This document shows, piece after piece, positions 42,570 through 51,913 of a DNA stretch of 64,000 nt; positions within the stretch are counted from its first letter, which is position 1; each line of letters starts with the position of its first letter. The notes beneath the pieces were generated by a model. That model was not told where the DNA came from and made no database searches. It saw only the letters and a list, made by a program, of their open reading frames with translations. The DNA comes from Tannerella serpentiformis. Its GTDB lineage: Bacteria > Bacteroidota > Bacteroidia > Bacteroidales > Tannerellaceae. The stretch is taken from positions 2,232,001-2,296,000 of the forward strand of contig NZ_CP028365.1 of NCBI RefSeq assembly GCF_003033925.1. The letters are read 5' to 3'. The position numbers and the translations under genes were made by a program.

Positions 42570-43394
42570 TTACTCGGTGCGTTCGATGAGGGCGGTGAAG
42601 AGGCGTGTCATGACGTCGGTGGCTCGATTGGCGGCACGGACGACTTCATCGGCGTCGTTGACGAAATCGTCGGCGAAGTGGTAGCCTTCGTTCGTGATGA
42701 CGGACATGCCGAAGACCCGTAGGCCGGCGTGACGGGCGACGATGACTTCGGGGACGGTGCTCATACCGATGGCATCGCCACCGAGGCGACCGTAGGCGGC
42801 GTATTCGGCGGGAGTCTCGTAGGAGGGGCCGGTGAGGCCGACGTAGACACCTTTCCGGAGGGTGATGCCTTGCTCGAGGGCGATCTCTTCGGCGGCGCGG
42901 ATGAGGTCGCGATCGTAGGCGCGGGTCATGTCGGGGAAGCGTGGGCCGAAGCGTTCGTCGTTGGGGCCGATGAGCGGGTTGGGCATCATGTTGATATGAT
43001 CGCGGATGATCATGAGGTCGCCGACGTGGAAGGTGTTGTTAATGCCACCGGCGGCGTTGGAGACGAGCAGGCGGCGGACACCGAGGAGGGCCATGACACG
43101 GATCGGGAAGGTGACCTGCTCCATGGTGTATCCTTCATAATAATGGAAGCGGCCCTGCATGGCCATGACCGACTGACTGCCGAGGCGGCCGAAGAGGAGG
43201 TTGCCTTTGTGGCCCGTAGCCGTGGAGCGCGCGAAGTGGGGGATGGCGGCGTAGGGGATGGCGGTGGCGTCGGTGAGGCGGTCGGCTAGGGCGCCGAGGC
43301 CGCTGCCGAGGATGATGGCCGTCTGGGGTATGTCGGGGATGAGGCCGGCGAGGAAGTCGGCGGATTCTTGATAGGTGGAGAGTGAGGTTTTCAT
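42570..43394 (-). CDS. Purine nucleoside phosphorylase (PNP-I, trimeric type)
   Basis: The 274-residue enzyme cleaves inosine or guanosine with phosphate to base and ribose-1-phosphate in purine salvage. Typical blocks are [36 protein letters not shown] with the phosphate-binding Arg/His, [45 protein letters not shown] and the base-specific SVITNEGY (Asn). ATG at 43394 begins [17 protein letters not shown], the family N-terminus; the frame is open further upstream but that part is the VOC gene in another frame. Confidence 0.95.
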   Translation of the reverse strand: MKTSLSTYQESADFLAGLIPDIPQTAIILGSGLGALADRLTDATAIPYAAIPHFARSTATGHKGNLLFGRLGSQSVMAMQGRFHYYEGYTMEQVTFPIRVMALLGVRRLLVSNAAGGINNTFHVGDLMIIRDHINMMPNPLIGPNDERFGPRFPDMTRAYDRDLIRAAEEIALEQGITLRKGVYVGLTGPSYETPAEYAAYGRLGGDAIGMSTVPEVIVARHAGLRVFGMSVITNEGYHFADDFVNDADEVVRAANRATDVMTRLFTALIERTE

Positions 43395-43416
43395 ATTCCT
43401 GTGAGGTGTTTGGGGG

Positions 43417-43812
43417 TTAGTCTTTTTCGTAGAGTTCGAGGGGGAGGCGGTCGGGGTCGGTGAAGAAGAGGAACCGTCGGCCGGTGTAAGGGTCGGTGCG
43501 GACGGGCTCGTGGGGGACGCCGAGGCGGTCGAGGTGACGGACGGCGTCGTCGATGTTGTCGACCTCAAAGGCCAGGTGACGCAATCCTGCGGCTTCGGGA
43601 TGCGACGGCCGCGGGGGCGGGGAGGGGAAGGAGAAAAGCTCGACGACGTAGGTGTCACCCAGTGCAAGGTCGGCTTTGTACGACTGCCGATCGGCGCGAT
43701 AATGTTCGGCGCGGAGGGTGAGCCCGAGGACGTCGGTATAGAACTGTAGCGATCGGCGATAGTCGCTCGCGATGACGGCTACGTGGTGCAGGCGGCGGAG
43801 GGGGAGGGGCAT
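43417..43812 (-). CDS. VOC (glyoxalase-like) metalloprotein
   Basis: The 131-residue protein has two beta-alpha-beta-beta-beta modules of the vicinal-oxygen-chelate fold: [24 protein letters not shown] with a metal-ligand His, and [23 protein letters not shown] with a second His; Glu ligands are likely in VVELFSF and PLELYEKD. It resembles the YaeR/GloA2-like subgroup. A lyase acting on a small alpha-keto aldehyde adduct is likely, but the substrate is not known. It precedes the purine phosphorylase gene by 22 bp. Confidence 0.85.
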   Translation of the reverse strand: MPLPLRRLHHVAVIASDYRRSLQFYTDVLGLTLRAEHYRADRQSYKADLALGDTYVVELFSFPSPPPRPSHPEAAGLRHLAFEVDNIDDAVRHLDRLGVPHEPVRTDPYTGRRFLFFTDPDRLPLELYEKD

Positions 43813-43915
43813 GTGGTCTCGGATGATTCTGTGATCAATGGGGGTGGGCCGATGATCACCCGGGGATCAGTCCCTTTGGGGCCGTCCCCGGATAATCATT
43901 AGCCTCGTGCTCCTT

Positions 43916-44857
43916 TTATTCTTCCGGCAGATGGATGTCCGGATTGCCATCGTCGCCACCCGGTTTCTTCGGATCCTTCGGTTTCTCGCCACCCGGTTTC
44001 GGCGGCTGAGGCGTCTCCGGCTGCTTCGGTTCCTTCGGCTGCTCCGGAGTTTTCGGATCCTTGGGGGCCTTCGGTTCCTTGGGTTGCTTGGGAGCGTTCG
44101 GATTCTTAGGCTTGCGACTGGCCAAGATCTGACGCTGGTTGCCCTTAATGTCGATCACAACCTTATTCATACGATCGACGAGCTGCTCGATCATCGCCTT
44201 GTCCTCCTCGGCCGTAGCGGTGAGGTAGGCTGACTGAATGTACTGGCAGACTACATCGTAGGCGGCGTCAGTCAGCGGACGCACCTGCTGAGCTGTCGGG
44301 AGTTTCTCGTCGGAGGTTTGGATACGGCGATCGGTGCGGAGCTTTTCGTACTCCTCATTGACGGTATGCAGTCGCGTCAGAACGTCGGTGAGGCCAACGG
44401 CTGCAATGTCCGCCGTCTTTGTCTTCATGTCGTCTTCCAAGCCGCGTATACCCACACTTTCCATTTCGAACGGGCGACTGCGGAGGTTGCTGTACGGTTT
44501 CAGTTTGGCCTCGAGGCGTAGCGCGGCTTCGCGGGTATCTTCCGTGGGCGAGTACTTCAAACCGCTAACGACATGAAAGATGCCGTCCAGCAGGTTGTCG
44601 CGTTCGTTGTCCAGAGCCAGCATTTTGGCGGTACGCTCGGAAACGGCCGATTGTTCGACGAGCTTCGTCTGCGCGCCGATCGTCGTGTCCCAAGCGTTCA
44701 TCACTGTGACAGGGATTTTGAGCTTTGTCTGATCCACCGCCTTCACCAGTCCGTATTGCAGGTAGTGAAACTGGGTGTGGAGCGAGATGTTCAACATCTG
44801 TCTGTTGCCCCCTTCAAATTTCATGACCCGGGGCAAGGTCACTTCGAGTATTTTCAT
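43916..44857 (-). CDS. DUF6261 family protein with Pro/Lys-rich tail (copy 2)
   Basis: The 313-residue paralogue of the protein at 1136-2110 shares the core blocks [66 protein letters not shown] and the final DIHLPEE. The tail of about 70 residues is PKEPK/PQPPKPGGEKP low complexity. I set the start at 44857 (MKILEVTLPRVMKFEG), which aligns with copy 1; an in-frame upstream ATG would add an unrelated 26 residues. Upstream, ATGCAAAGGTGCAT (44881-44894) is a perfect dyad over a promoter-like CACCTTTG on the minus strand. A palindromic array lies further upstream. Confidence 0.75.
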   Translation of the reverse strand: MKILEVTLPRVMKFEGGNRQMLNISLHTQFHYLQYGLVKAVDQTKLKIPVTVMNAWDTTIGAQTKLVEQSAVSERTAKMLALDNERDNLLDGIFHVVSGLKYSPTEDTREAALRLEAKLKPYSNLRSRPFEMESVGIRGLEDDMKTKTADIAAVGLTDVLTRLHTVNEEYEKLRTDRRIQTSDEKLPTAQQVRPLTDAAYDVVCQYIQSAYLTATAEEDKAMIEQLVDRMNKVVIDIKGNQRQILASRKPKNPNAPKQPKEPKAPKDPKTPEQPKEPKQPETPQPPKPGGEKPKDPKKPGGDDGNPDIHLPEE

Positions 44858-45029
44858 TTCTCTCAGGGTGTTTATTAACCATGCAAAGGTGCATGAAATG
44901 CCAAAAGATTCGATGCTCCCCCTGAATTGGAGCAAGATGTTTTTGAAGCAGAAAGGTCGTCCTCAAACACGAAATGGATCTCTGCTCCCGTGAAACACCA
45001 AAATGAAACGCGAAACCGATCGCTGATTT

Positions 45030-45340
45030 CCAAAAACGCCTTCCCGCCGCGGGAAACCGATCAAAACTTCCGAAAAACGCCTTCCCGCGGCGGGAAATGG
45101 GGTAAATTCTCCGAAAAACGCCTTCCCGCGGCGGGAAATGGGAAAAATTCTCAGAAAAACGGTTTCCCGCGGCGGGAAGGCGATAAAATCTCCCGAAAAA
45201 CGGTTTCGTGCGGCGGGAAGGCGGTAAAATTTTCTGGAGATCGGTTTCCCGCGGCGGGAAATGGGGCAAAATCTCCGAAAAACGCTTTCCGCCGCGCGAA
45301 GAGCATTTTCAAGAAGCCGCCGTCCCCGCCGCGGGAAGCG
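45030..45340. repeat. 41-bp tandem array with palindrome TTCCCGCGGCGGGAA
   Basis: The 15-bp dyad TTCCCGC-G-GCGGGAA starts at 45041, 45082, 45123, 45164, 45205, 45246 and 45287, an exact 41-bp step, with small changes in some copies; a degenerate eighth lies at about 45323. Spacers share CTCCGAAAAACG. It lies between the DUF6261 copy 2 gene and ugd, which diverge. The step of 41 cycles frames, so open frames here are shadows. Confidence 0.95.
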
Positions 45341-45410
45341 CCCTCCGCCCGCTTCCCTGCAAATCGTTTCTTTTGCGCCCCAAATCACTTACCTATTATA
45401 TACGTAACGA

Positions 45411-46724
45411 ATGAAGATTGCAATCGTTGGAACAGGCTACGTCGGTCTCGTCACCGGCACCTGCTTTGCTGAGATGGGCGTCGAGGTGTTCTGTGTGGAC
45501 ATCGATCGCCAAAAGATTGAGAACCTCCGGAACGGCGTCGTGCCGATCTATGAACCCGGCCTCGAGGAGATGGTGATCCGCAACTACGAAGTGGGCCGGC
45601 TCCATTTCACCACCGACCTGACCGAGGTGCTCGACCAGGTCGAGATCGTCTTTAGCGCCGTCGGTACGCCGCCGGACGAGGACGGCAGCGCCGACCTCAA
45701 GTACGTCCTCGACGTGGCCCGCACCATCGGCCGGGCGATGAACAAATACCTCCTGGTGGTGACCAAGAGCACCGTCCCTGTGGGCACCGCTCGCCGCATC
45801 CGCCAGACCATCGCCGACGAGCTCGACCGCCGCGGCGTCACGATCGACTTCGACATCGCCTCCAACCCCGAGTTCCTCAAGGAGGGCGCCGCCGTGAAGG
45901 ACTTCATGCACCCCGACCGCATCGTCGTCGGCGTCGAGTCCGACCGCGCCAGACGGCTCATGGAGAAGCTCTATCACCCCTTTATGCTCAACAATTTCCG
46001 CATCATTTATATGGACATCCCCTCGGCCGAGATGACCAAATATGCTGCCAACGCCATGCTCGCCACCCGCATCAGCTTCATGAACGACATGGCCAACCTC
46101 TGCGAGATCATCGGCGCCGACGTCAACATGGTGCGCAAGGGCATCGGCGCCGACACCCGTATCGGCAGCAGCTTCCTCTACGCCGGCTGCGGCTACGGCG
46201 GCTCGTGCTTCCCCAAGGACGTCAAGGCGCTCATCAGCACCGCCTCCGATCACGGCTACCCGATGCGCATCCTTCAGGCCGTGGAGGACGTGAACGAGGA
46301 GCAGAAGACCCTCCTCTTCCGCAAACTCTCGGCCCACTTCGGCGGCGATCTCCAAGGCCGCAAAGTGGCCATGTGGGGCCTGGCCTTCAAGCCCGAGACG
46401 GACGACATGCGCGAGGCCCCCTCGCTCGTACTCATCGACCGTCTGCTCGAGGCCGGTTGCCAGATTACGGCCTACGACCCCGTGGCCATCCCCGAGGCGC
46501 GCCGCCGCATCGGCGATCGCATCGCCTACGCCAAGAACATCTACGAGACCGTCGAAGGCGCCGACGTGCTCATGGTGGTCACCGAGTGGAAGGAGTTCCG
46601 CCTGCCCGCCTGGGCCCGCATCCGCAGCCTCATGAAGACGCCCCTCATCCTCGACGGCCGCAACATCTACAACATCGCCGAGATCGAAGAAGCCGGCTTC
46701 ACCTATCACTGCATCGGCCGGTAA
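45411..46724 (+). CDS. ugd: UDP-glucose 6-dehydrogenase
   Basis: The 437-residue enzyme oxidises UDP-glucose twice with NAD+ to UDP-glucuronate for surface polysaccharide synthesis. The N-terminal Rossmann motif is IVGTGYVGLVTGTCFAEMG, the catalytic loop is GCGYGGSCFPKDVKAL (catalytic Cys about residue 265), and the C-terminal UDP-binding domain begins near WGLAFKPETDDMREAPS. Start and length are standard. A palindromic array and divergent DUF6261 gene lie upstream. Confidence 0.96.
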   Translation: MKIAIVGTGYVGLVTGTCFAEMGVEVFCVDIDRQKIENLRNGVVPIYEPGLEEMVIRNYEVGRLHFTTDLTEVLDQVEIVFSAVGTPPDEDGSADLKYVLDVARTIGRAMNKYLLVVTKSTVPVGTARRIRQTIADELDRRGVTIDFDIASNPEFLKEGAAVKDFMHPDRIVVGVESDRARRLMEKLYHPFMLNNFRIIYMDIPSAEMTKYAANAMLATRISFMNDMANLCEIIGADVNMVRKGIGADTRIGSSFLYAGCGYGGSCFPKDVKALISTASDHGYPMRILQAVEDVNEEQKTLLFRKLSAHFGGDLQGRKVAMWGLAFKPETDDMREAPSLVLIDRLLEAGCQITAYDPVAIPEARRRIGDRIAYAKNIYETVEGADVLMVVTEWKEFRLPAWARIRSLMKTPLILDGRNIYNIAEIEEAGFTYHCIGR

Positions 46725-46751
46725 TCCACCATCATTATTGATTATAGAGAA

Positions 46752-47213
46752 ATGAAGAAGAACCTCTTACTCTGCGGTACGGTCGCCGCGCTGACGCTGA
46801 GCTTGGCGTCATGCAATTCGGCCGGAAAAGTGAACGACAACGCCGAGGCGCCGACCGATAGCACGGTCGCCGTGGCCGAGGCCCAACCGGAATCCACCGC
46901 CTTCGACAAGGCGGGCGTCTACACTGGCGTCATCCCCTGCGCCGACTGTGGCGGCATCGAGACGACCCTCGAGCTGCGTGCCGATGGCACCTACAGCCTG
47001 ACCGAGATCTACAAGGACAAGAAGGACGGCCGATTCGAGTCCAGCGGGAAGTTCCAGTGGGACGCCGCTAACGCCTGCATCACCGTGGGCGAAGGCGACG
47101 ATATGATCTCTTACATCGTCGAGGGCGACCACCTCATCATGCTCGATCAGGACGGCCACCGCGTCACCGGTGAGTTGGCCGACCACTACGTGTTGACTAA
47201 GCAGGCCGTGTAA
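46752..47213 (+). CDS. NlpE-like copper-resistance/stress lipoprotein
   Basis: The 153-residue lipoprotein (lipobox LSLASC, Cys20) has the N-terminal NlpE domain: GVYTGVIPCADCGGIETTLE with its CxxC, LRADGTYSLTEIYKDKK, GKFQWDAANACITVGEGDD. In E. coli NlpE senses surface and redox stress; here it is probably an outer-membrane lipoprotein with a similar fold, without proof of signalling. It lies 27 bp after ugd and ends at a bidirectional terminator. Confidence 0.87.
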   Translation: MKKNLLLCGTVAALTLSLASCNSAGKVNDNAEAPTDSTVAVAEAQPESTAFDKAGVYTGVIPCADCGGIETTLELRADGTYSLTEIYKDKKDGRFESSGKFQWDAANACITVGEGDDMISYIVEGDHLIMLDQDGHRVTGELADHYVLTKQAV

Positions 47214-47231
47214 GCGAAAAGCTGAAAACTG

Positions 47232-47286
47232 AAGCCGGGTACACGAGGGAACGCATCCCATCATGTACCCGGCTTTTCGTTTTTAG
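47232..47286. terminator. Bidirectional terminator between nlpE-like gene and porU
   Basis: Arms AAGCCGGGTACA (47232-47243) and TGTACCCGGCTT (47264-47275) form a 12-bp stem followed by TTCGTTTTTAG. It serves converging genes; the porU stop lies at 47283. Confidence 0.85.
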
Positions 47287-50200
47287 TTTTTCGCTCCGAG
47301 GATCACCATCTTCTGGGCGCGGGTGGCCTCTGACGAGCCCGCCGTACGGATGGCCGCGCGGTAGATGTACACGCCGGGGCGCAGACGGGCGCCGCGTCCG
47401 TTGGTCAAGTCCCACGTGACGGTGTAGGCGTGGAAGAGCTCCGACGATCCCTGCTCGGTGTGCTGCCATTGCAGGCGACCCGCCAGATCGTAGACGCCGA
47501 TCGTGACTTCCATGCGTGACTCCGGGCGATTGTGGTCGAGGTAGAAGGTCACCTGGTCGCGGGCTGGCACGGGGCCGGCGCGTAGCTCGGTGATGGACGG
47601 TCGGAGTCCCTTCTCGACTTGGAAGGTGAAGGTGCGCGTGGTGGAGTTGTTGAAGATGTCCCACACCTTGAACTCCGCCGTGTGCGTCCCCTCGGCAAGG
47701 CGCGGGATGGAGAAGCGCACCACGCCCTCACCAGCGACGTCGGTGCGGTCGGCGTAGTAGCTGTTCAGGTTGTAGCTGAGGGCGGGATTGTTGTCGATGG
47801 TCAGCGTGATGTCGTGCCCGACGCTGCTGCCGGTGATGTTGATTCCCGAGGCGTCGCGCAGGTGGGCGACGAAGAAGGGCGTCTCGTTCGTCTTGTCGCC
47901 CTCGCTCCAGGTGCTGTCGTTGAGGTAGAGCAGGCGGATGTCCGGGCCGACGGTGTCGCGTTCGATCTGGGTGGCGGTGCCGCCCACGGTATAGCGACGG
48001 TAGGCGCCGTTTGCCTCGCGCTGCTGCGCGGCGTCGTAGGCGTAGAGGCTCATTTTCCCGTTGCGATTGGAGTAAGAGATGTCGGCAGGGACGGTGAAGC
48101 TGAGCGTGAACTGGCCATTGGTGACGACGGTGTTACCCCGGTGGATGGTGTTCGGGTAATCGGTGTAGGTGTAGGTGTGGCCCGTGCGGTTGTTGTTGAG
48201 CGTGGTGATCTCTTTCTCGCTGTCGAGGACGACGGCCGTCAGGGCGCCGTTGAAATCCGTGAGCCGCGCGCTGTCCAATCCGATCACCTCGCCCTTGATC
48301 GTCACTCGGTCGAGGGCCCGGAGGTTCACCGTCCCCTCGGTGGCGGACTTGCCGTTGATCTCTGTCACACGGATCCCGTAGGTGGGGAAGGAGAGCGTCA
48401 GGGCCGGGTCGCCGATGAGGACGAAGCAGCGGTTGAGGTACGACAAGTAGCCGTTTTTCATCCCCATCAGTGCCTCCCCAAGGGTGGCCCGACGACCGTC
48501 CGCGCGGCGTTTGAAAAGTTGCTCGAGGAGGATGCCATTCATATTGAAATTAGGCTCATCGTAGGCCACGCGCGAGGTGGTGATCAGCGCAATGCCGCCA
48601 CTCTTCTCGTTGAGGAAGACATCCTCTCCGGCAGAGGTGACCGTATGATCGAAGGGCGTGAAATCGCACGAAGCCGTGATCCAGAGCGGCAGGTGGGAGT
48701 AGGTATATTGCTGGATCATGCTCTGGGTGATGACGTGCTCATCGCTCAGGGCCTGGGCGTTACCGTGGCCATTGTAGTTGATCAGCATGGTGCCTTCGCG
48801 CTGCAGGTTTCGGAGGGCGGTGACCACGTCGGGGTAGGCGCCGCTGCCGCCTCCGCCCGAGCTGCTCTTCTTATAAGCGTCGAAAAGGAGGCGGTGGTTG
48901 ATGTACTCCGGGTAATTCTGCTCCACGAATTGCGAGAGGCGGTTGGCGTCGCTCATGTGGCGCGTCTTGTAGCCGTCGGTGGAGTTGCCGTCGTCGCCGA
49001 TGAAGCAGAGATTGTTTTTCCAGGCGCCGAAGGAGGGGTTATCGATGTAGCCGACGACCTTGTTGACGGCCGCGCGTGCCTGGGTGACTGTGCGGACGGG
49101 GAATCGGCCGATGCCGAGTCGCAGGTTGCAGGTGCCGATGCGAGATCCCTCGCCGTCGTCCAGGAAACCGAAGTAATCATCCGTCACAAAGGTCTCGTGC
49201 TCCTCGCCGCCGCCCGTCCAATTGCCACCTAAGGAGAAGTGGGACTGGTAAGTGAGGAGGAAATTCGTCATGTCGATGCCCTTCCAGGCCGAAGAAAGCT
49301 GACGGTTGTCGTGCGACCCATCGCCGAAGAGCAACAGATATTTCGGGGCGTCGGACTCCGAGGAGCGACGGTCGTAAAACATCTTCATGAAGCGACGGAT
49401 GGCGGTCGCATCTGGCGTGCCGCTCGAGAATTCGTTGTAGACCTGCTCGGGAGTAACGATGGTGACGCTGATCGAGTCGCGCTTCGTGCGGTGCTTGGCG
49501 GCCAGCCGCTCGGCTTCGCTGAGGAAGGCCGGGGGAGAGAGGATCACCATGTCGGTTTGCGGAAGGGCGTGCAGGTTTTGCGCCGTCACGGCCCCGACGG
49601 TCTCGGGGGTGGGGAAGGTCTTCGTGGGGTCGATCAGCACGAACTCCCGGAGGGTGTCGCCACTGGCGGGGATGGAGAACGTGAGCGCGGAGCCGTCGCG
49701 GCGTGTCGCCATGCGGCTGACGCGTTGAGGGTGGGTGACGTCGAGGACGATCATCGCCTCCGTGGCGCCGGAGATGACGAAGCGGGAGGCGGAACGCATC
49801 GAGGTCAAGTCGCGGAAGAAGGTGAAGGGCGCGTCGTAGGCGCGGAGCGTGCGGCGGACCTGGAGGCGGATGTAGTCGAGGAAGCTGTTGGCGGCCGCTG
49901 CCTTGTCGTAGGCCACGGTCACCTTCGGCGCCTCGCTCTTTTCGCCGCGCCAGGAGCTGGTGCCGACGTATTCGTGGGCTTTGGTGTAGGTCTCGTTGTC
50001 GAACGGGATCGTGCCGCGGAGCAGCTGCGTGCCGTCGATCGCGAGCGTGACTGTGCCGGCGCCCGTCACCCCGGTGTAGGCCACGAAACGGAGCGTGACT
50101 TTGCCCTCTTCGGCCGTGATGCCCGGCACGGAGAAGGGAAAAGTCTGCGATAGGGTGCTGGAAAAACTCTCGCCGAAGAGGTCACGGCCGGATCCGGTCT

Positions 50201-50741
50201 GCCCCAATTTCTGAAGGAACTCGCGATCCACCTCGTGCAGCAGGTGGTCGTCGAAGACGGTCACGTCGCGTGCGGCCGTGACGTCGGCGGAGGTCGTGCC
50301 CGCGTCGGCGGTGGGCGTGGCGTCGGTCACGAAGTAGTAACCGTGCGTGGCGTAGGGGTTCACCTCGTGGGTGAAGGTGCCGGCCTTGCGGTCGTAGGTC
50401 CACTTGATGGGGCCGCGCCCGTAAAAGAGGATGTAGTCCGCGCCTCGGTAGACGGGTGTGGCGGGCAGGTCGTCGACATAGCCGCCGTGCGAGAAGTCCT
50501 CGTCGAGGATGTAGCCGCCGTAGCCGTGGACAGAGACCTTGGTCGGGTCCGCGAAGCCCATGGCGCGGAGCTGGTCGTAGGTGAGTTTGTAGATGCCGTC
50601 GTCGGCAACGCGGACCTTCACCCACCGTCCCTCAGCCAGCGCAGAGCTGCGGGCATAGAGCTTGGCGTCTGCGCGCGCGGCCGTGGCGGTAAGGGCCCAG
50701 AGGGCGAGGGCGCAGCATATCGTGGTCAGTATACGTGTCAT
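47283..50741 (-). CDS. porU: Type IX secretion system sortase PorU (C25 peptidase family)
   Basis: The 1152-residue protein (P. gingivalis PorU is about 1158) has a signal peptide (ILTTICCALALWALTATAARA), an N-terminal domain, and a gingipain-like C25 peptidase domain. The catalytic His is in LINYNGHGNAQALSD (about 660) and the catalytic Cys in PLWITASCDFTPFD (about 690). The C-terminus holds an immunoglobulin-like region and a CTD-like ending (GARLRPGVYIYRAAI, then MVILGAKN). PorU cleaves the C-terminal signal of T9SS cargo and transfers the cargo to A-LPS at the cell surface. It is the only T9SS component in the window. Confidence 0.95.
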   Translation of the reverse strand: MTRILTTICCALALWALTATAARADAKLYARSSALAEGRWVKVRVADDGIYKLTYDQLRAMGFADPTKVSVHGYGGYILDEDFSHGGYVDDLPATPVYRGADYILFYGRGPIKWTYDRKAGTFTHEVNPYATHGYYFVTDATPTADAGTTSADVTAARDVTVFDDHLLHEVDREFLQKLGQTGSGRDLFGESFSSTLSQTFPFSVPGITAEEGKVTLRFVAYTGVTGAGTVTLAIDGTQLLRGTIPFDNETYTKAHEYVGTSSWRGEKSEAPKVTVAYDKAAAANSFLDYIRLQVRRTLRAYDAPFTFFRDLTSMRSASRFVISGATEAMIVLDVTHPQRVSRMATRRDGSALTFSIPASGDTLREFVLIDPTKTFPTPETVGAVTAQNLHALPQTDMVILSPPAFLSEAERLAAKHRTKRDSISVTIVTPEQVYNEFSSGTPDATAIRRFMKMFYDRRSSESDAPKYLLLFGDGSHDNRQLSSAWKGIDMTNFLLTYQSHFSLGGNWTGGGEEHETFVTDDYFGFLDDGEGSRIGTCNLRLGIGRFPVRTVTQARAAVNKVVGYIDNPSFGAWKNNLCFIGDDGNSTDGYKTRHMSDANRLSQFVEQNYPEYINHRLLFDAYKKSSSGGGGSGAYPDVVTALRNLQREGTMLINYNGHGNAQALSDEHVITQSMIQQYTYSHLPLWITASCDFTPFDHTVTSAGEDVFLNEKSGGIALITTSRVAYDEPNFNMNGILLEQLFKRRADGRRATLGEALMGMKNGYLSYLNRCFVLIGDPALTLSFPTYGIRVTEINGKSATEGTVNLRALDRVTIKGEVIGLDSARLTDFNGALTAVVLDSEKEITTLNNNRTGHTYTYTDYPNTIHRGNTVVTNGQFTLSFTVPADISYSNRNGKMSLYAYDAAQQREANGAYRRYTVGGTATQIERDTVGPDIRLLYLNDSTWSEGDKTNETPFFVAHLRDASGINITGSSVGHDITLTIDNNPALSYNLNSYYADRTDVAGEGVVRFSIPRLAEGTHTAEFKVWDIFNNSTTRTFTFQVEKGLRPSITELRAGPVPARDQVTFYLDHNRPESRMEVTIGVYDLAGRLQWQHTEQGSSELFHAYTVTWDLTNGRGARLRPGVYIYRAAIRTAGSSEATRAQKMVILGAKN

Positions 50742-50845
50742 ATGTAGAAGTTAGATGTAGACATGAGCGAAAAAGTGGGGCGAATCTATGGATAACGCGC
50801 CATGGATTCAAACGAAGAAGTTCGAAAAATGTACCCATCTCTCGC

Positions 50846-51280
50846 TGTTTTGAGCAATAAGAAATGCCTCGTGCCTGAAGGTCTCATTGTCCGAAACAAT
50901 AGAAAACACCTTTTGCCCGAAGGTCTCATTGTCCGAAACAATAGGAGGAAACGAGTGCCTACGAGAACCGTTGTCTCAGACAATACTAAATACCTGATCG
51001 AGGTATTCGTGATTGATTGAGACAGCACTAAACAACAGTCATCTCATTTATGACTATCTGAGACGATCGTAGATTCTTTTCGCGCACGTTTGCTATTGTC
51101 TGAGACATTATTGAATACCCGGATCAGGTATTTAGTATTGTCTGAGACAACGGGATTTTCCTGTGGTGGAAACGCGTCATTGTTCAAGATAATGAGCGGT
51201 TCCGAGAGCAGACGTTACCCATTGTTTGAGACAATAAGAGATCCCAGTCGCAGACGTTTCCCACTGTTTGAAACAACGGG
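50846..51280. repeat. 42-bp degenerate array with dyad ATTGTCTGAGACAAT
   Basis: ATTGTCTGAGACAAT-like dyads (variants ATTGTCCGAAACAAT, ATTGTTTGAGACAAT) begin at 50886, 50928, 50970, 51012, 51054, 51096, 51137, 51179, 51221 and 51263. All steps are 42 bp except one of 41. The spacer sequences have diverged almost completely, so only the dyad and the distance are preserved. It lies between porU and the FAH-family gene. Confidence 0.9.
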
Positions 51281-51298
51281 AGATGGGGGAAACCCAAA

Positions 51299-51913
51299 TT
51301 ACTTAATGTAGAAATCGAGCAACCGCTTGTCGCCGATGAAGCCCTCTAAATGGTCGCCGATGGCTACGGGGCCGACGCCCGAGGGGGTGCCGGTGTAGAT
51401 CAAGTCGCCCATGCGCAGGGTAAAGAATCGACTGACGAAGGCAACGATGCGGTCGACGGGGAAGAGCATGTCGGCCGTTCGGCCCAGTTGCACTGTCTGA
51501 CCGTTGAGGTCGAGACGGAAGGTGATTTGGCCGATTTCGCCGCCCACCTCTTGCAAGGGGACGAAGCGGCCGACGGCTGCGGCGTTGTCAAAGGCCTTAC
51601 AGAGCTCCCAGGGAAGACCTTTGGAGCGCAGGTCTCGCTGCCGATCGCGAGCGGTGAAGTCTATGCCGACGGTCACCTCGTCATAGTATCGAGCAGCGAA
51701 CCGTTCGTCGATGTTTTTACCCAGCCTGTTGATCTTGATGACGAGCTCCGTCTCGTAGTGCACCTCGTCCGTAAAGTCGGGGAGGAAGAAGGGCTTGCCA
51801 TCTTTCAGCACGGGATCGGATTTCATGAAGATCGTAGGCTCCGGGGAGAAAAACGTGTGCTGTAGTTCTTTATTGTGATCGGCGTAGTTCATGCCGACGG
51901 CGAAAATCTTCAT
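51299..51913 (-). CDS. Fumarylacetoacetate hydrolase (FAH) family protein
   Basis: The 204-residue protein is a single FAH catalytic domain (YcgM/FAHD1-like): KIFAVGMNYADHNKE, the metal-site ETELVIKI with its Glu, GIDFTARDRQRDL, GKAF-like CKAFDNAA, and the end DLIYTGTPSGVGPVAIGDHL. Such enzymes act as acylpyruvate hydrolases or oxaloacetate decarboxylases; the substrate is not certain. It is the last gene of the operon, with its start overlapping the rex stop by four bases. Confidence 0.9.
   Translation of the reverse strand: MKIFAVGMNYADHNKELQHTFFSPEPTIFMKSDPVLKDGKPFFLPDFTDEVHYETELVIKINRLGKNIDERFAARYYDEVTVGIDFTARDRQRDLRSKGLPWELCKAFDNAAAVGRFVPLQEVGGEIGQITFRLDLNGQTVQLGRTADMLFPVDRIVAFVSRFFTLRMGDLIYTGTPSGVGPVAIGDHLEGFIGDKRLLDFYIK

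Noticed and set aside
45396-46709. 437-codon minus-strand frame opposite ugd
   Set aside because: It mirrors ugd exactly in length and is rich in His/Asp/Val-Gly from antisense GC-rich codons; ugd has all catalytic motifs.
49239-50153. Long plus-strand frames inside porU (also 47,619-49,232)
   Set aside because: Shadows of a GC-rich gene: the minus-strand frame has a signal peptide, C25 catalytic residues and normal PorU length.
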